A stretch of DNA of 64,000 nt from Sediminicola sp. (lineage in GTDB: Bacteria > Bacteroidota > Bacteroidia > Flavobacteriales > Flavobacteriaceae), in assembly GCA_024643325.1 (NCBI GenBank), contig JAHEND010000001.1, forward strand, positions 1 through 64,000, written 5' to 3'. Positions 25,536-33,639 of this stretch are shown here, one piece after another; position 1 is the stretch's first letter, and each line of letters begins with the position of its first letter. Under the pieces are notes generated by a model. It saw only the letters and a program-made list of their open reading frames with translations, had not been told where the DNA came from and searched no databases. The translations under genes were made by a program, and so were the position numbers.

Positions 25536-26180
25536 ATGATTTTAGATAGCGAAACCGCAAAACAAACAGCTGCACTATTATTACAAATTAATGCAATAAA
25601 ATTGAGACCAGAAAATCCTTTTTCTTGGGCCTCAGGATGGAAATCTCCTATCTATTGCGATAACAGAATAGTGCTCTCATTTCCAGAGGCCAGAAAATTT
25701 GTTGCCACAAAAATGGCAGCGCAAATAAAAATACTTTACCCCAATCCAGATGCTATAGCTGGGGTTGCCACAGGAGCCATAGGCATAGGTTTATTGGTCG
25801 CTGAAATATTAGACCTCCCTTTTGTTTATATTAGACCTGAAGCAAAATCTCACGGAAGACAAAACAAAATTGAAGGGCAGTTGCAAGAGAATGCCAAAGT
25901 AGTTGTAATAGAAGACCTAATCTCAACAGGCAAAAGTAGTCTGAAAGCTGTTGATGCATTAGAAGAAGTAGGTGCAAAAGTTATGGGAATGTTAGCTATT
26001 TTCACTTATGGTTTTGAAACTGCTGAAGAAAATTTCCTAAAGCAAAATACCACTCTTCATACCTTGAGTGACTACAGCCATTTAATTACACAAGCATCTA
26101 ACGAGGGTACTGTAAGCACTGACCACCTAGACACTTTGAAAGAATGGAGGAAAAATCCCTCTCAGTGGAACCAACAATAA
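25536..26180 (+). CDS. pyrE: orotate phosphoribosyltransferase
   Basis: Makes OMP from orotate and PRPP in pyrimidine synthesis. 214 residues. Active-site regions: FSWASGWKSPIYCDNRI (orotate contact), PEAKSHGRQNKIEGQL (flexible catalytic loop with Lys and His) and the PRPP motif KVVVIEDLISTGKSS. It heads a plus-strand pair with the SRPBCC gene 79 nt later. Confidence 0.97.
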   Translation: MILDSETAKQTAALLLQINAIKLRPENPFSWASGWKSPIYCDNRIVLSFPEARKFVATKMAAQIKILYPNPDAIAGVATGAIGIGLLVAEILDLPFVYIRPEAKSHGRQNKIEGQLQENAKVVVIEDLISTGKSSLKAVDALEEVGAKVMGMLAIFTYGFETAEENFLKQNTTLHTLSDYSHLITQASNEGTVSTDHLDTLKEWRKNPSQWNQQ

Positions 26181-26259
26181 TTAATAAGCAGTTGGTCTTA
26201 CAAACACTTACTTATCGGAACAAACGGAAGTTTCGATCAAACCAAAAGATTTTTATAAT

Positions 26260-26658
26260 ATGCTAATAGAAACGAGCCCAGTACTTTTAAACACTTCTGA
26301 CGAATCGGTATTTAACTTCTTAAATGAAATTAAGAATTTCGAACACCTCATGCCAGAAAACACCAGTAAATTTGAAGTACTTAGTGAGGATCGTTTTCTC
26401 TTCGCTTTAAAAGGAATGCCGGAAATAGTTTTGCAAAAAAATGGATCAGAGGCCAACTCATATATATTATTGGGTGCTGCTAGTGATAAGTTACCTTTCA
26501 CGCTTAAAGGAAATATCGTTAATAAAGGTGAAGACAGCACAGAAGTACAATTGGTTTTTGAAGGCACCTTCAATGCCATGATGGAAATGATGATTAAGAC
26601 ACCTATTACAAATTTCATAAACGCATTATCTGAAAACTTAACTAAAGTTCAATTTTAA
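26260..26658 (+). CDS. SRPBCC-like ligand-binding domain protein
   Basis: 132 residues with the profile of a START/SRPBCC fold: N-terminal strand SPVLLNTSDESVFNFLNEI, a loop with the LMPENTSKFEVL segment, and a long C-terminal helix (MIKTPITNFINALSENLTK). Such folds bind hydrophobic ligands. There is no catalytic motif. The gene lies next to pyrE in this window and in other flavobacteria as I recall; a shared role is not evident. It is convergent with birA. Confidence 0.75.
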   Translation: MLIETSPVLLNTSDESVFNFLNEIKNFEHLMPENTSKFEVLSEDRFLFALKGMPEIVLQKNGSEANSYILLGAASDKLPFTLKGNIVNKGEDSTEVQLVFEGTFNAMMEMMIKTPITNFINALSENLTKVQF

Positions 26659-26677
26659 GTAAGCACACTCAGCGCTT

Positions 26678-27406
26678 TTAAAGTTTCAAGGACACCTCCT
26701 TAAACTGAAAGAACTCTTTTAAACCTTCTTGGTTTTCAATGATCAATGCTCCATTAGAGGAAACCCCTCTAATAATCCCTTGGAAGCTTTTTTGATTAGA
26801 ACGTTTAAAAGTATTAACCACTCCAAGGCCAAACAATTGGCTTTCATAGCTGAACTTTAAAGAGGGATAAGAAATTTGCTCCATCTCGGTGAGCGATTTA
26901 TCTAATTGAATCATTAAGATCTCAAGTAAGTAGTCTAGTTTAATAGCTAGCTTGGAATGTTCACTTAGTGCGGTAGCCTTTGTTATTTCAGGCATTGAAA
27001 ACTTAAAAACATTCAATCCTATCCCAATGACACTTGAAGTGATTTCATTTCCTTGAATGGTATTCTCAATAAGAATTCCACCTGCTTTTTTACCCTGGAT
27101 TAAAATATCATTAGGCCATTTAACCATTACGTGCTCTGAAAACAGCGCGAAGACTTGACGCACTGCTAAAGAAATTGACATGGCTATTTTAAATTGATCC
27201 TTTAAAGGTATCTTCAGTTGCTTTTTATAAATACTCAAGCTAATACTACTGCCCTTTGAACCCATCCAACTGTTTCCCATTTGTCCTCTTCCTGCTGTTT
27301 GCTCTGTAGCTACAACAAAAGTATTGTCTTGTAACATTTCTTTACCCAAAAGGTCTTTGAGGTAATCATTTGTAGAAGAAATTTTATCCAAATAAATAAG
27401 GGGCAT
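26678..27406 (-). CDS. birA: biotin-[acetyl-CoA-carboxylase] ligase
   Basis: Attaches biotin to the carboxylase carrier protein. 242 residues: catalytic and C-terminal domains only, no N-terminal DNA-binding domain, so not a repressor of the E. coli kind. ISSTNDYLKDLL at the start, the biotin-AMP loop TEQTAGRGQMGNSWMG (GRGxxG) and VKWPNDILIQGKKAGGIL with the substrate-binding Lys. Divergent from rsfS. Confidence 0.94.
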   Translation of the reverse strand: MPLIYLDKISSTNDYLKDLLGKEMLQDNTFVVATEQTAGRGQMGNSWMGSKGSSISLSIYKKQLKIPLKDQFKIAMSISLAVRQVFALFSEHVMVKWPNDILIQGKKAGGILIENTIQGNEITSSVIGIGLNVFKFSMPEITKATALSEHSKLAIKLDYLLEILMIQLDKSLTEMEQISYPSLKFSYESQLFGLGVVNTFKRSNQKSFQGIIRGVSSNGALIIENQEGLKEFFQFKEVSLKL

Positions 27407-27491
27407 AAATAAAGATTTAATCTTTTAAAACAGGGCTAAAAAGCTGTTTAATCTTATGTTAAAAACAATAGCTAAGAACGTAAAAATATAA

Positions 27492-27499
27492 TAACTTTG
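27492..27499 (+). promoter_or_regulatory. -7 promoter element of the rsfS-ftsH unit
   Basis: TAACTTTG matches TAnnTTTG, 20 nt before the rsfS ATG, in the divergent birA-rsfS gap. The -33 region is weak. Confidence 0.5.
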
Positions 27500-27519
27500 T
27501 AAAAATTTAAATTTTTTAA

Positions 27520-27894
27520 ATGTTAGATAAAAAAGGAGACGTAGATAATCTTATCTCATTAATTCTCAATGGAATAGAAGAAGTAAAAGGTTTAGATATT
27601 CAATTATTAGATCTTCGGGAAATAGAAAACACAGCCTGTGATTATTTCATTATTTGTAATGGAACTTCAAATACACATGTTAATGCCGTTGTTGGATCTA
27701 TACAAAAAATAGTCAGTAAAACCATTCAAGACAAACCTTGGCATGTAGAAGGGTCTGAAAATGGAGAGTGGGTTTTACTGGATTATGTGAATGTTGTAGT
27801 TCACGTTTTTCAGAAACACATCAGAGAATATTACGACATAGAAAGCCTTTGGGGAGACGCCAAGGTCACTGCAATAACGAGTCCATCAAACTAA
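27520..27894 (+). CDS. rsfS: ribosomal silencing factor RsfS
   Basis: Binds uL14 and blocks subunit joining when nutrients are low. 124 residues. The conserved blocks are GIEEVKGLDIQLLDLREIE, DYFIICNGTSNTHVNAVV, WHVEGSENGEWVLLDYVNVV and VVHVFQKHIREYYDIESLWGDA, the last being diagnostic. It is the first gene of a run with ftsH, the LUD gene, cdsA, psd and the ACBP gene. The ORF that overlaps its 3' end in the track is the false N-terminal extension of ftsH. Confidence 0.96.
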   Translation: MLDKKGDVDNLISLILNGIEEVKGLDIQLLDLREIENTACDYFIICNGTSNTHVNAVVGSIQKIVSKTIQDKPWHVEGSENGEWVLLDYVNVVVHVFQKHIREYYDIESLWGDAKVTAITSPSN

Positions 27895-27902
27895 AAAATA
27901 AA

Positions 27903-29981
27903 ATGGCAAAAGAATCTAAAACAAGTCCTAAGAAACCAAAGTTCAATGCATGGTGGGTATACGCCACTGTAATAGCTTTACTAATAGGGTTTCAATTTAT
28001 GAGCAGTGGTCTTTCTAACACGAGAAAGACAACCACTTCTGAACTGCAATCTTATTTGAAGAATGGGGATATTAATAAAATCATTATTATTAGTAACACC
28101 AGGCAAGCCAAAGTATTTTTAACCAAGGAAGCACTGGCTAAAGAAGTACATAAAGATGTTGCTGAAAAATCATTCAATCTAAGCGGCTTAAGTCCAGAGT
28201 ATATATTAGACTTTGGTGACCTTCAAAATTTTGAAAACGATATTAAGACCATTAAATCGGAATTTCAATTAGACACCTTAGTAGACTACGAGACTGAATC
28301 TAATGTATTTGGAGATTTACTTTTATCACTTTTACCCTTTGTACTGATCATTGGTATTTGGATTTACGTAATGAGGAGAATGTCTGGTGGCGCTGGTGGC
28401 GCGGGCGGAGGCCAAATTTTCAATATTGGAAAATCCAAAGCCAAACTATTTGATGAGAAGACAGACACCAGAACTTCATTTAAAGATGTGGCAGGTTTAG
28501 AAGGTGCCAAAGAAGAAGTAGAAGAAATCGTTTCTTTCTTAAAACACCCAGAAAAATATACTTCCCTTGGAGGTAAAATTCCAAAAGGTGCTTTGTTGGT
28601 AGGACCTCCTGGAACAGGAAAAACATTATTGGCAAAAGCAGTAGCTGGTGAAGCTAAGGTCCCTTTCTTTTCTCTTTCAGGATCTGATTTTGTAGAGATG
28701 TTTGTTGGGGTTGGTGCTTCTAGAGTGAGGGATTTATTCAAACAAGCAAAAGAAAAATCTCCTGCTATTATCTTTATTGACGAGATAGACGCCATTGGTC
28801 GCGCTAGAGGTAAAAATAATATGACAGGGTCTAATGATGAAAGAGAGAACACCCTAAACCAATTACTGACAGAAATGGACGGTTTTGGCACCAATACAAA
28901 TGTTATAGTCTTAGCTGCCACAAACAGAGCAGATGTATTAGACAAAGCATTGATGAGGGCAGGCCGTTTTGATAGGCAAATCTATGTGGATTTACCAGAT
29001 ATAAGAGAGCGTAAAGAAATATTTGAGGTTCATTTAAAGCCAATAAAGACCTCTGAAAAATTAGATGTAGATTTCTTAGCCAGACAAACCCCAGGATTTT
29101 CTGGAGCAGATATTGCCAACGTTTGTAATGAAGCTGCTCTTATTGCAGCAAGAAAAGATAAAAAGGCTGTTAGCAAACAAGACTTTTTAGATGCAGTAGA
29201 TAGGATTGTAGGTGGATTAGAAAAGAAAAACAAAATTGTTACCCAGTCTGAAAAAGAAACCATTGCCTATCACGAAGCAGGACACGCAACAGTGAGTTGG
29301 ATGTTAGAGCATGCCGCTCCTCTTGTGAAGGTAACCATTGTTCCAAGAGGGCAATCTCTAGGAGCTGCATGGTACTTACCAGAAGAAAGGTTGATTGTTA
29401 GAACAGAACAAATGCTAGATGAAATGTGTGCCACTTTAGGAGGGCGTGCCGCAGAAAAGGTAATTTTCAATAAAATATCTACGGGAGCCTTGAGCGACTT
29501 GGAAAAAGTGACCAAGCAAGCGAGGGCTATGGTTACTGTTTACGGCTTAAATGAATCATTGGGAAATATCACTTACTACGATTCTTCAGGACAGTCTGAA
29601 TACGGTTTCACTAAGCCATATAGTGAGGAAACCGCTCAGAAAATAGACAAAGAAATTTCTATCCTAATAGAGGCGCAGTATCAAAGAGCTATTGAACTTT
29701 TAGAGGAAAACAAAGAAAAACTTACTACATTAGCAAAAAGGTTGTTAGAAAAAGAAGTGATTTTTAAGGACGATTTGGAAAAAATCTTTGGTGAAAGACC
29801 TTTTATTCCAGCACCAAAAGCCCTTCAAAAAGAAGCTACTGCCAACCCAGATGATGAAGCCAATGCAGGTATTTCAGACAGTCTAGAAAATAAAGAAGAA
29901 AATGATTCTTCCATCGTAACAGAAAGTACCCTAGAAGATGCGAATGACTCAAATACAACAAAAAAAGAAGGTAAAGCGTAA
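27903..29981 (+). CDS. ftsH: ATP-dependent zinc metalloprotease FtsH
   Basis: Membrane-anchored AAA+ protease that removes damaged membrane proteins and regulatory targets. I start at MAKESKTSPKKPKF (27903); the track's upstream extension only overlaps rsfS. About 692 residues: TM1 (WWVYATVIALLIGFQFM), a periplasmic domain, TM2 (LLLSLLPFVLIIGIWIYVM), Walker A VGPPGTGKT, Walker B IIFIDEIDAIG, second region of homology with AGRFDRQIYVDLPD, and zinc site HEAGH. The acidic C-terminal tail after EKIFGERPF is low in complexity. Spacing to rsfS is 8 nt. Confidence 0.98.
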   Translation: MAKESKTSPKKPKFNAWWVYATVIALLIGFQFMSSGLSNTRKTTTSELQSYLKNGDINKIIIISNTRQAKVFLTKEALAKEVHKDVAEKSFNLSGLSPEYILDFGDLQNFENDIKTIKSEFQLDTLVDYETESNVFGDLLLSLLPFVLIIGIWIYVMRRMSGGAGGAGGGQIFNIGKSKAKLFDEKTDTRTSFKDVAGLEGAKEEVEEIVSFLKHPEKYTSLGGKIPKGALLVGPPGTGKTLLAKAVAGEAKVPFFSLSGSDFVEMFVGVGASRVRDLFKQAKEKSPAIIFIDEIDAIGRARGKNNMTGSNDERENTLNQLLTEMDGFGTNTNVIVLAATNRADVLDKALMRAGRFDRQIYVDLPDIRERKEIFEVHLKPIKTSEKLDVDFLARQTPGFSGADIANVCNEAALIAARKDKKAVSKQDFLDAVDRIVGGLEKKNKIVTQSEKETIAYHEAGHATVSWMLEHAAPLVKVTIVPRGQSLGAAWYLPEERLIVRTEQMLDEMCATLGGRAAEKVIFNKISTGALSDLEKVTKQARAMVTVYGLNESLGNITYYDSSGQSEYGFTKPYSEETAQKIDKEISILIEAQYQRAIELLEENKEKLTTLAKRLLEKEVIFKDDLEKIFGERPFIPAPKALQKEATANPDDEANAGISDSLENKEENDSSIVTESTLEDANDSNTTKKEGKA

Positions 29982-29983
29982 TA

Positions 29984-30592
29984 TTGAATTTTTTTAGCAA
30001 AATATTTGGATCCTCTAAAAACAACCCCGCTTCAAGCCAGGTTGAGAGGTCCAAGTACATGCCAGAAGAAAAAACGCCTATAGACGAATTATTCACCATT
30101 AATTTCAAAAAAAATGGAGGTAAATTCTTATACTGCGAAGACAAAGATGAAGCATTAGCACTTTTGAATAACATACTTGATGAGAACGATTGGAAAGAAA
30201 AACCCCTGCTCACTTTAGATAAGAACATGGCGCTGTTTTGTTCCAACGCAGGATATGAAACTACTCATAAAACACAGGGAGCTGGTGTATTTTTCACCTC
30301 CTGTGAACACCTGATTGCTTTGAACGGCTCAATTTTAGTGAGTGACAGTCAGTTTGGAGAAAATAAACTGCCGGACTTACCAGAAATCATCATAGTATTT
30401 GCCAAAACCAGCCAAATGTTAGAAACCATTCAAGATGGTTTAAAACAAATTAAAAAAAACTATCCTAAACAGATACCAGGTAATATAACCGCCATTAAGA
30501 ACTTCAAGAAAGAAACTGAAGGTCAAAAAGATTTTATGAGCTACGGAAGTAGCAATAAAGATGTGTATCTGATTCTTCTAGAAGACCTTTAA
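29984..30592 (+). CDS. LUD-domain protein (LutC-like)
   Basis: 202 residues of the LUD fold, related to LutC and LutB of lactate utilisation. The start is a TTG (MNFFSKIFGSSKNN), which lies 3 nt after the ftsH stop; no ATG occurs before residue 26. Blocks such as FCSNAGYETTHKTQGAG, FTSCEHLIALNGSILVS and the C-terminal SYGSSNKDVYLILLEDL fit the fold. It is wedged between ftsH and cdsA, an arrangement I recall across flavobacteria, with no lut genes nearby, so a role in lactate use is doubtful. Confidence 0.82.
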   Translation: MNFFSKIFGSSKNNPASSQVERSKYMPEEKTPIDELFTINFKKNGGKFLYCEDKDEALALLNNILDENDWKEKPLLTLDKNMALFCSNAGYETTHKTQGAGVFFTSCEHLIALNGSILVSDSQFGENKLPDLPEIIIVFAKTSQMLETIQDGLKQIKKNYPKQIPGNITAIKNFKKETEGQKDFMSYGSSNKDVYLILLEDL

Positions 30593-31387
30593 ATGAGAGA
30601 ATTAATAAGAAGGCTCCTCACGGGGGCGGTCTATGTATTTATTTTACTAGCAGCAGTTTTTTTAAACTCGGATGCCTTTGATTTTCTATTTATGGCCTTT
30701 GGATTAGCCTGTATTTATGAATACAAAAGAATCACAAAATTACGCGGTTACTATTTATTCATGGCTTATTTAGCCCTTTGGTGGTTGTTTATTTACCTCA
30801 TCCAAAACAGTTTTACTATAGGACTTTTACTCGCTACTACCTTAGGTATAAATACATTCTTATTGAAATATCTGTTAACTAAAAAGAAACAACAGCTCAC
30901 GAAAAGCATGACCTTTATCTCTGGAGTATTTTACATAGGAGGCGGATGCATTTTTCTCACCCTTATTCCCTACACTACCCCTGAATTTGCCAAAATGCTC
31001 ATAACGGGTATTTTTCTGATCATATGGATGAATGATTCCTTTGCATATTTGGTGGGTAAACAGTTTGGGAAAAATAAATTATACCCCTCTGTATCTCCAA
31101 AAAAAACTGTTGAAGGTGCCGTCGGTGGGCTCTTATTTGGACTTTTAGCCGCAGTTTTAATCGCTCAAATAGACCCGCTACTTTCTTTAAGCCAATGGCT
31201 AATTCTTGCCACGGTAGTTGTGATTACAGGAAATTTAGGAGACCTCCTTGAATCTAAATTCAAACGTGTTGCTGGCGTAAAAGACAGCGGCGCAATTTTA
31301 CCTGGCCACGGAGGGATGTTAGATAGACTAGATAGTCTTATATTTGCCGCACCATTTGCATATTTGCTCATCATTATCTTTAATTAG
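30593..31387 (+). CDS. cdsA: phosphatidate cytidylyltransferase
   Basis: Makes CDP-diacylglycerol from phosphatidic acid and CTP in the inner membrane. 264 residues with about eight hydrophobic helices. The C-terminal signature is clear: SPKKTVEGAVGGLLFG, then GNLGDLLESKFKRVAGVKDS and LPGHGGMLDRLDSL, which carries the metal-binding Asp residues. It starts right after the LUD gene stop (ATG directly following TAA) and precedes psd by 2 nt, so the phospholipid genes are coupled. Confidence 0.96.
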   Translation: MRELIRRLLTGAVYVFILLAAVFLNSDAFDFLFMAFGLACIYEYKRITKLRGYYLFMAYLALWWLFIYLIQNSFTIGLLLATTLGINTFLLKYLLTKKKQQLTKSMTFISGVFYIGGGCIFLTLIPYTTPEFAKMLITGIFLIIWMNDSFAYLVGKQFGKNKLYPSVSPKKTVEGAVGGLLFGLLAAVLIAQIDPLLSLSQWLILATVVVITGNLGDLLESKFKRVAGVKDSGAILPGHGGMLDRLDSLIFAAPFAYLLIIIFN

Positions 31388-31389
31388 TT

Positions 31390-32055
31390 ATGTTTCACAG
31401 AGAAGGTTTTAAGATTATTGCGATCACTTTTATTATTGTTGGAGCTATGGCCCTCACGGCCGATGTCTATATTACAAATCACCTAATCAAATATGGTGTA
31501 CAAGGTGTTGCATTGACTATCCTGGTGTTGATTTTACAATTTTTCAGAAACCCAAAAAGGGCTGTTCAGTTTAATCTCAATGAAATTATCGCTCCTGTAG
31601 ATGGCAAAGTTGTTGTCATAGAAGAGGTAGAAGAAAAGGAATACTTTAAAGGGAAAAGAAAGCAAGTTTCCATATTCATGTCTCCCTTAAACGTGCATGT
31701 AACAAGATATCCTGCTAGTGGTGTAATACAATACTCAAAATATCACCCTGGTAAATACTTAGTGGCATGGCACCCTAAAGCTAGTGAGGAAAATGAAAGA
31801 ACTACCATAGTGATTAAAACACCCAAATTTGGCGATATATTATACAGACAAATCGCTGGTGCTTTAGCCAGAAGAATTGTTAATTACGCCAAAAAAGGAG
31901 ATAAAGCCATTCAAGGAGCAGATGCAGGTTTTATAAAATTTGGTTCAAGAGTAGACCTTTTCCTCCCCCTAGATTGTATTGTCACTGTAGGGCTTAATCA
32001 AAAAGTAGTAGGGGCTAAAACTGTTATAGCTACATTAAGAGATGAAGATGAGTAG
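31390..32055 (+). CDS. psd: phosphatidylserine decarboxylase
   Basis: Turns phosphatidylserine into phosphatidylethanolamine. This is the short archaeal/Bacteroidota-type proenzyme (221 residues). Two hydrophobic N-terminal segments anchor it. The blocks IIAPVDGKVVVIEEV, FMSPLNVHVTRYPASG and GFIKFGSRVDLFLP are diagnostic; the last holds the Gly-Ser self-cleavage site that makes the pyruvoyl group. It overlaps the ACBP gene by 14 nt. Confidence 0.96.
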   Translation: MFHREGFKIIAITFIIVGAMALTADVYITNHLIKYGVQGVALTILVLILQFFRNPKRAVQFNLNEIIAPVDGKVVVIEEVEEKEYFKGKRKQVSIFMSPLNVHVTRYPASGVIQYSKYHPGKYLVAWHPKASEENERTTIVIKTPKFGDILYRQIAGALARRIVNYAKKGDKAIQGADAGFIKFGSRVDLFLPLDCIVTVGLNQKVVGAKTVIATLRDEDE

Positions 32056-32302
32056 TACTTTAGAAGCGGATTTCAACAAAGCGGTTGCTAGAGTAAATAG
32101 CAGCAAAAAATCCCTGCCTCCTGACACCATGCTTAAATTATATGCACTTTATAAAATAGCCACTAAAAATCAAGAAAATCCAAGTGGGGACAAGCCTTTA
32201 ATCAACGCGTTTAAAGCAAATGCATTATTCCAGGCCAAACACATGAGTATTGAAACTGCTATGTTAAAATATATTACTATTGTAGAGAAAGAGGCGTTCT
32301 AG
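32042..32302 (+). CDS. acyl-CoA-binding protein
   Basis: A four-helix protein of 86 residues that carries long-chain acyl-CoA. It matches the eukaryote-like ACBP pattern: LEADFNKAVARVNSS, DTMLKLYALYKIATKNQENP (ligand-binding Tyr and Lys) and an altered C-terminal helix. ACBP is sparse in bacteria but regular in flavobacteria. Its 14-nt overlap with psd suggests a link of acyl-CoA supply and phospholipid synthesis; this is inference. Confidence 0.9.
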   Translation: MKMSSTLEADFNKAVARVNSSKKSLPPDTMLKLYALYKIATKNQENPSGDKPLINAFKANALFQAKHMSIETAMLKYITIVEKEAF

Positions 32303-32337
32303 TTAAGCCTACAGGTACTCTAATATAAAGCTAGATA

Positions 32338-33609
32338 CTAACTTGAAATTACTTTTGTGCCATGGGTTAATCTCGACTGGAAAAAGTTAAATAAAAGTCC
32401 AATCAAACTCAACATAAAGTAAGCGTATAAAACTATTCTCCAGGCAAAAAAATGCTCAGGAGCTCCTACATAATCTATAAAGAAAACACTAGCTAGTAAG
32501 CCCAATGAAATTCTAAATAACTCTGTGAAATACGCACTTTTCCAGCGGTCCATAAACATAGAATAGCTAAATACACTAAGGGCTATATACGAAGCCAAAA
32601 AGATAAACTCAGTTGCTTCAAGACTGCCTACCTCTGAAAGTCCTAGGAGAAGGATCATAGAAACACCTAGCAATTGAAAAACAGCATAGGCCTTAAATAA
32701 GGAACTTCCTGACTCTGGGTAGCGTTTAAAATTAAATACATCCTCTATTATTTCTACAGGGTAATTGTTTGCGACATCGGCGGGACGCCAACCAGTAGGC
32801 ATAAACCAGATTCGCAGCTTATCTATCCATAATCTTGTGCGCCAAGCGTCTTTAGCTATTTGCCAAAAATGCATGAAATTAATGGTCAATGGGTTCCATG
32901 TATTGACCTGTTTTAAAACACCGTATTGTGGAGGGTCACTGGCTAGCTCTTCTTGAAAAGTGCCAAACATACGATCCCAAATACTAAAAACTTGACCTAA
33001 ATTTTTATCTATATAGCGCTCATTTATGGCATGGTGTACCCTATGTTGTGAAGGAGTAACTATAATATACTCTAAAAATCCCAATTTACCTATATGCTGG
33101 GTATGATACCAAAACTGAGCAAATAGGTGAACCGGAGCCAATATGGCAATCACTTTATAGGGGACGCCTAACAATGCTGCTGGGAGAAGCAATAGGGGAA
33201 AATAAGCAATTAGATTAGAAACAGATTGCCTCAACGCGCAGGCTAAATTAAAAGACTCACTACTATGGTGAATCATATGCTGGTTCCAGAAAATATTGAT
33301 TTTATGACTGAGTCTATGGTTCCAATAACCTGCAAAATCTATGCAGATAAAACCAATTACCCAATCCCACCAATGCATCTCCAAAGGAGCTACATTAAAA
33401 AAAGTCAATATACTTGGATAAGTAACCAATACAATACCCAAACCTAAGGTGTCCTTTAAAATATTTGTAATACCTGAACTAATACTAGATACAGTATCTA
33501 ACACACCATAAGTGATTTTCTTTCGCCAATACCCATACCCAATTTCAATTAAAATGAGTACTAAGAATAAAGGTATCGCAATTAATAGAGCGTTCGCATA
33601 AGCTTCCAT
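32338..33609 (-). CDS. sterol desaturase / fatty acid hydroxylase family membrane enzyme
   Basis: Di-iron membrane oxygenase. 423 residues. The His clusters are HRLSHKINIFWNQHMIHHSS (HxxxH and HxxHH) and QHRVHHAINERYID (HxxHH). Hydrophobic helices flank them: ALLIAIPLFLVLILIEIGYGY at the N-terminus and a C-terminal set of four beyond residue 290. The C-terminal hydrophobic third is longer than in the minimal family. Substrate unknown; carotenoid, sterol-like or fatty acyl groups are all possible. It is co-oriented with valS. Confidence 0.88.
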   Translation of the reverse strand: MEAYANALLIAIPLFLVLILIEIGYGYWRKKITYGVLDTVSSISSGITNILKDTLGLGIVLVTYPSILTFFNVAPLEMHWWDWVIGFICIDFAGYWNHRLSHKINIFWNQHMIHHSSESFNLACALRQSVSNLIAYFPLLLLPAALLGVPYKVIAILAPVHLFAQFWYHTQHIGKLGFLEYIIVTPSQHRVHHAINERYIDKNLGQVFSIWDRMFGTFQEELASDPPQYGVLKQVNTWNPLTINFMHFWQIAKDAWRTRLWIDKLRIWFMPTGWRPADVANNYPVEIIEDVFNFKRYPESGSSLFKAYAVFQLLGVSMILLLGLSEVGSLEATEFIFLASYIALSVFSYSMFMDRWKSAYFTELFRISLGLLASVFFIDYVGAPEHFFAWRIVLYAYFMLSLIGLLFNFFQSRLTHGTKVISS

Positions 33610-33639
33610 AGCATGAATACGCTTGTACTTTAAAATATA

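Noticed and set aside
27768-27902. N-terminal extension of ftsH in the ORF track
   Set aside because: It overlaps rsfS out of frame and has no similarity to FtsH N-termini; the true start is MAKESKTSP at 27903.
28364-28945. 193-aa minus-strand ORF inside ftsH
   Set aside because: Antisense to the highly conserved AAA+ region of ftsH; Ser/Pro/Ala-rich shadow typical of opposite-strand frames.
29836-30246. 136-aa minus-strand ORF over the ftsH-LUD junction
   Set aside because: Antisense to two supported genes and without recognisable domains.
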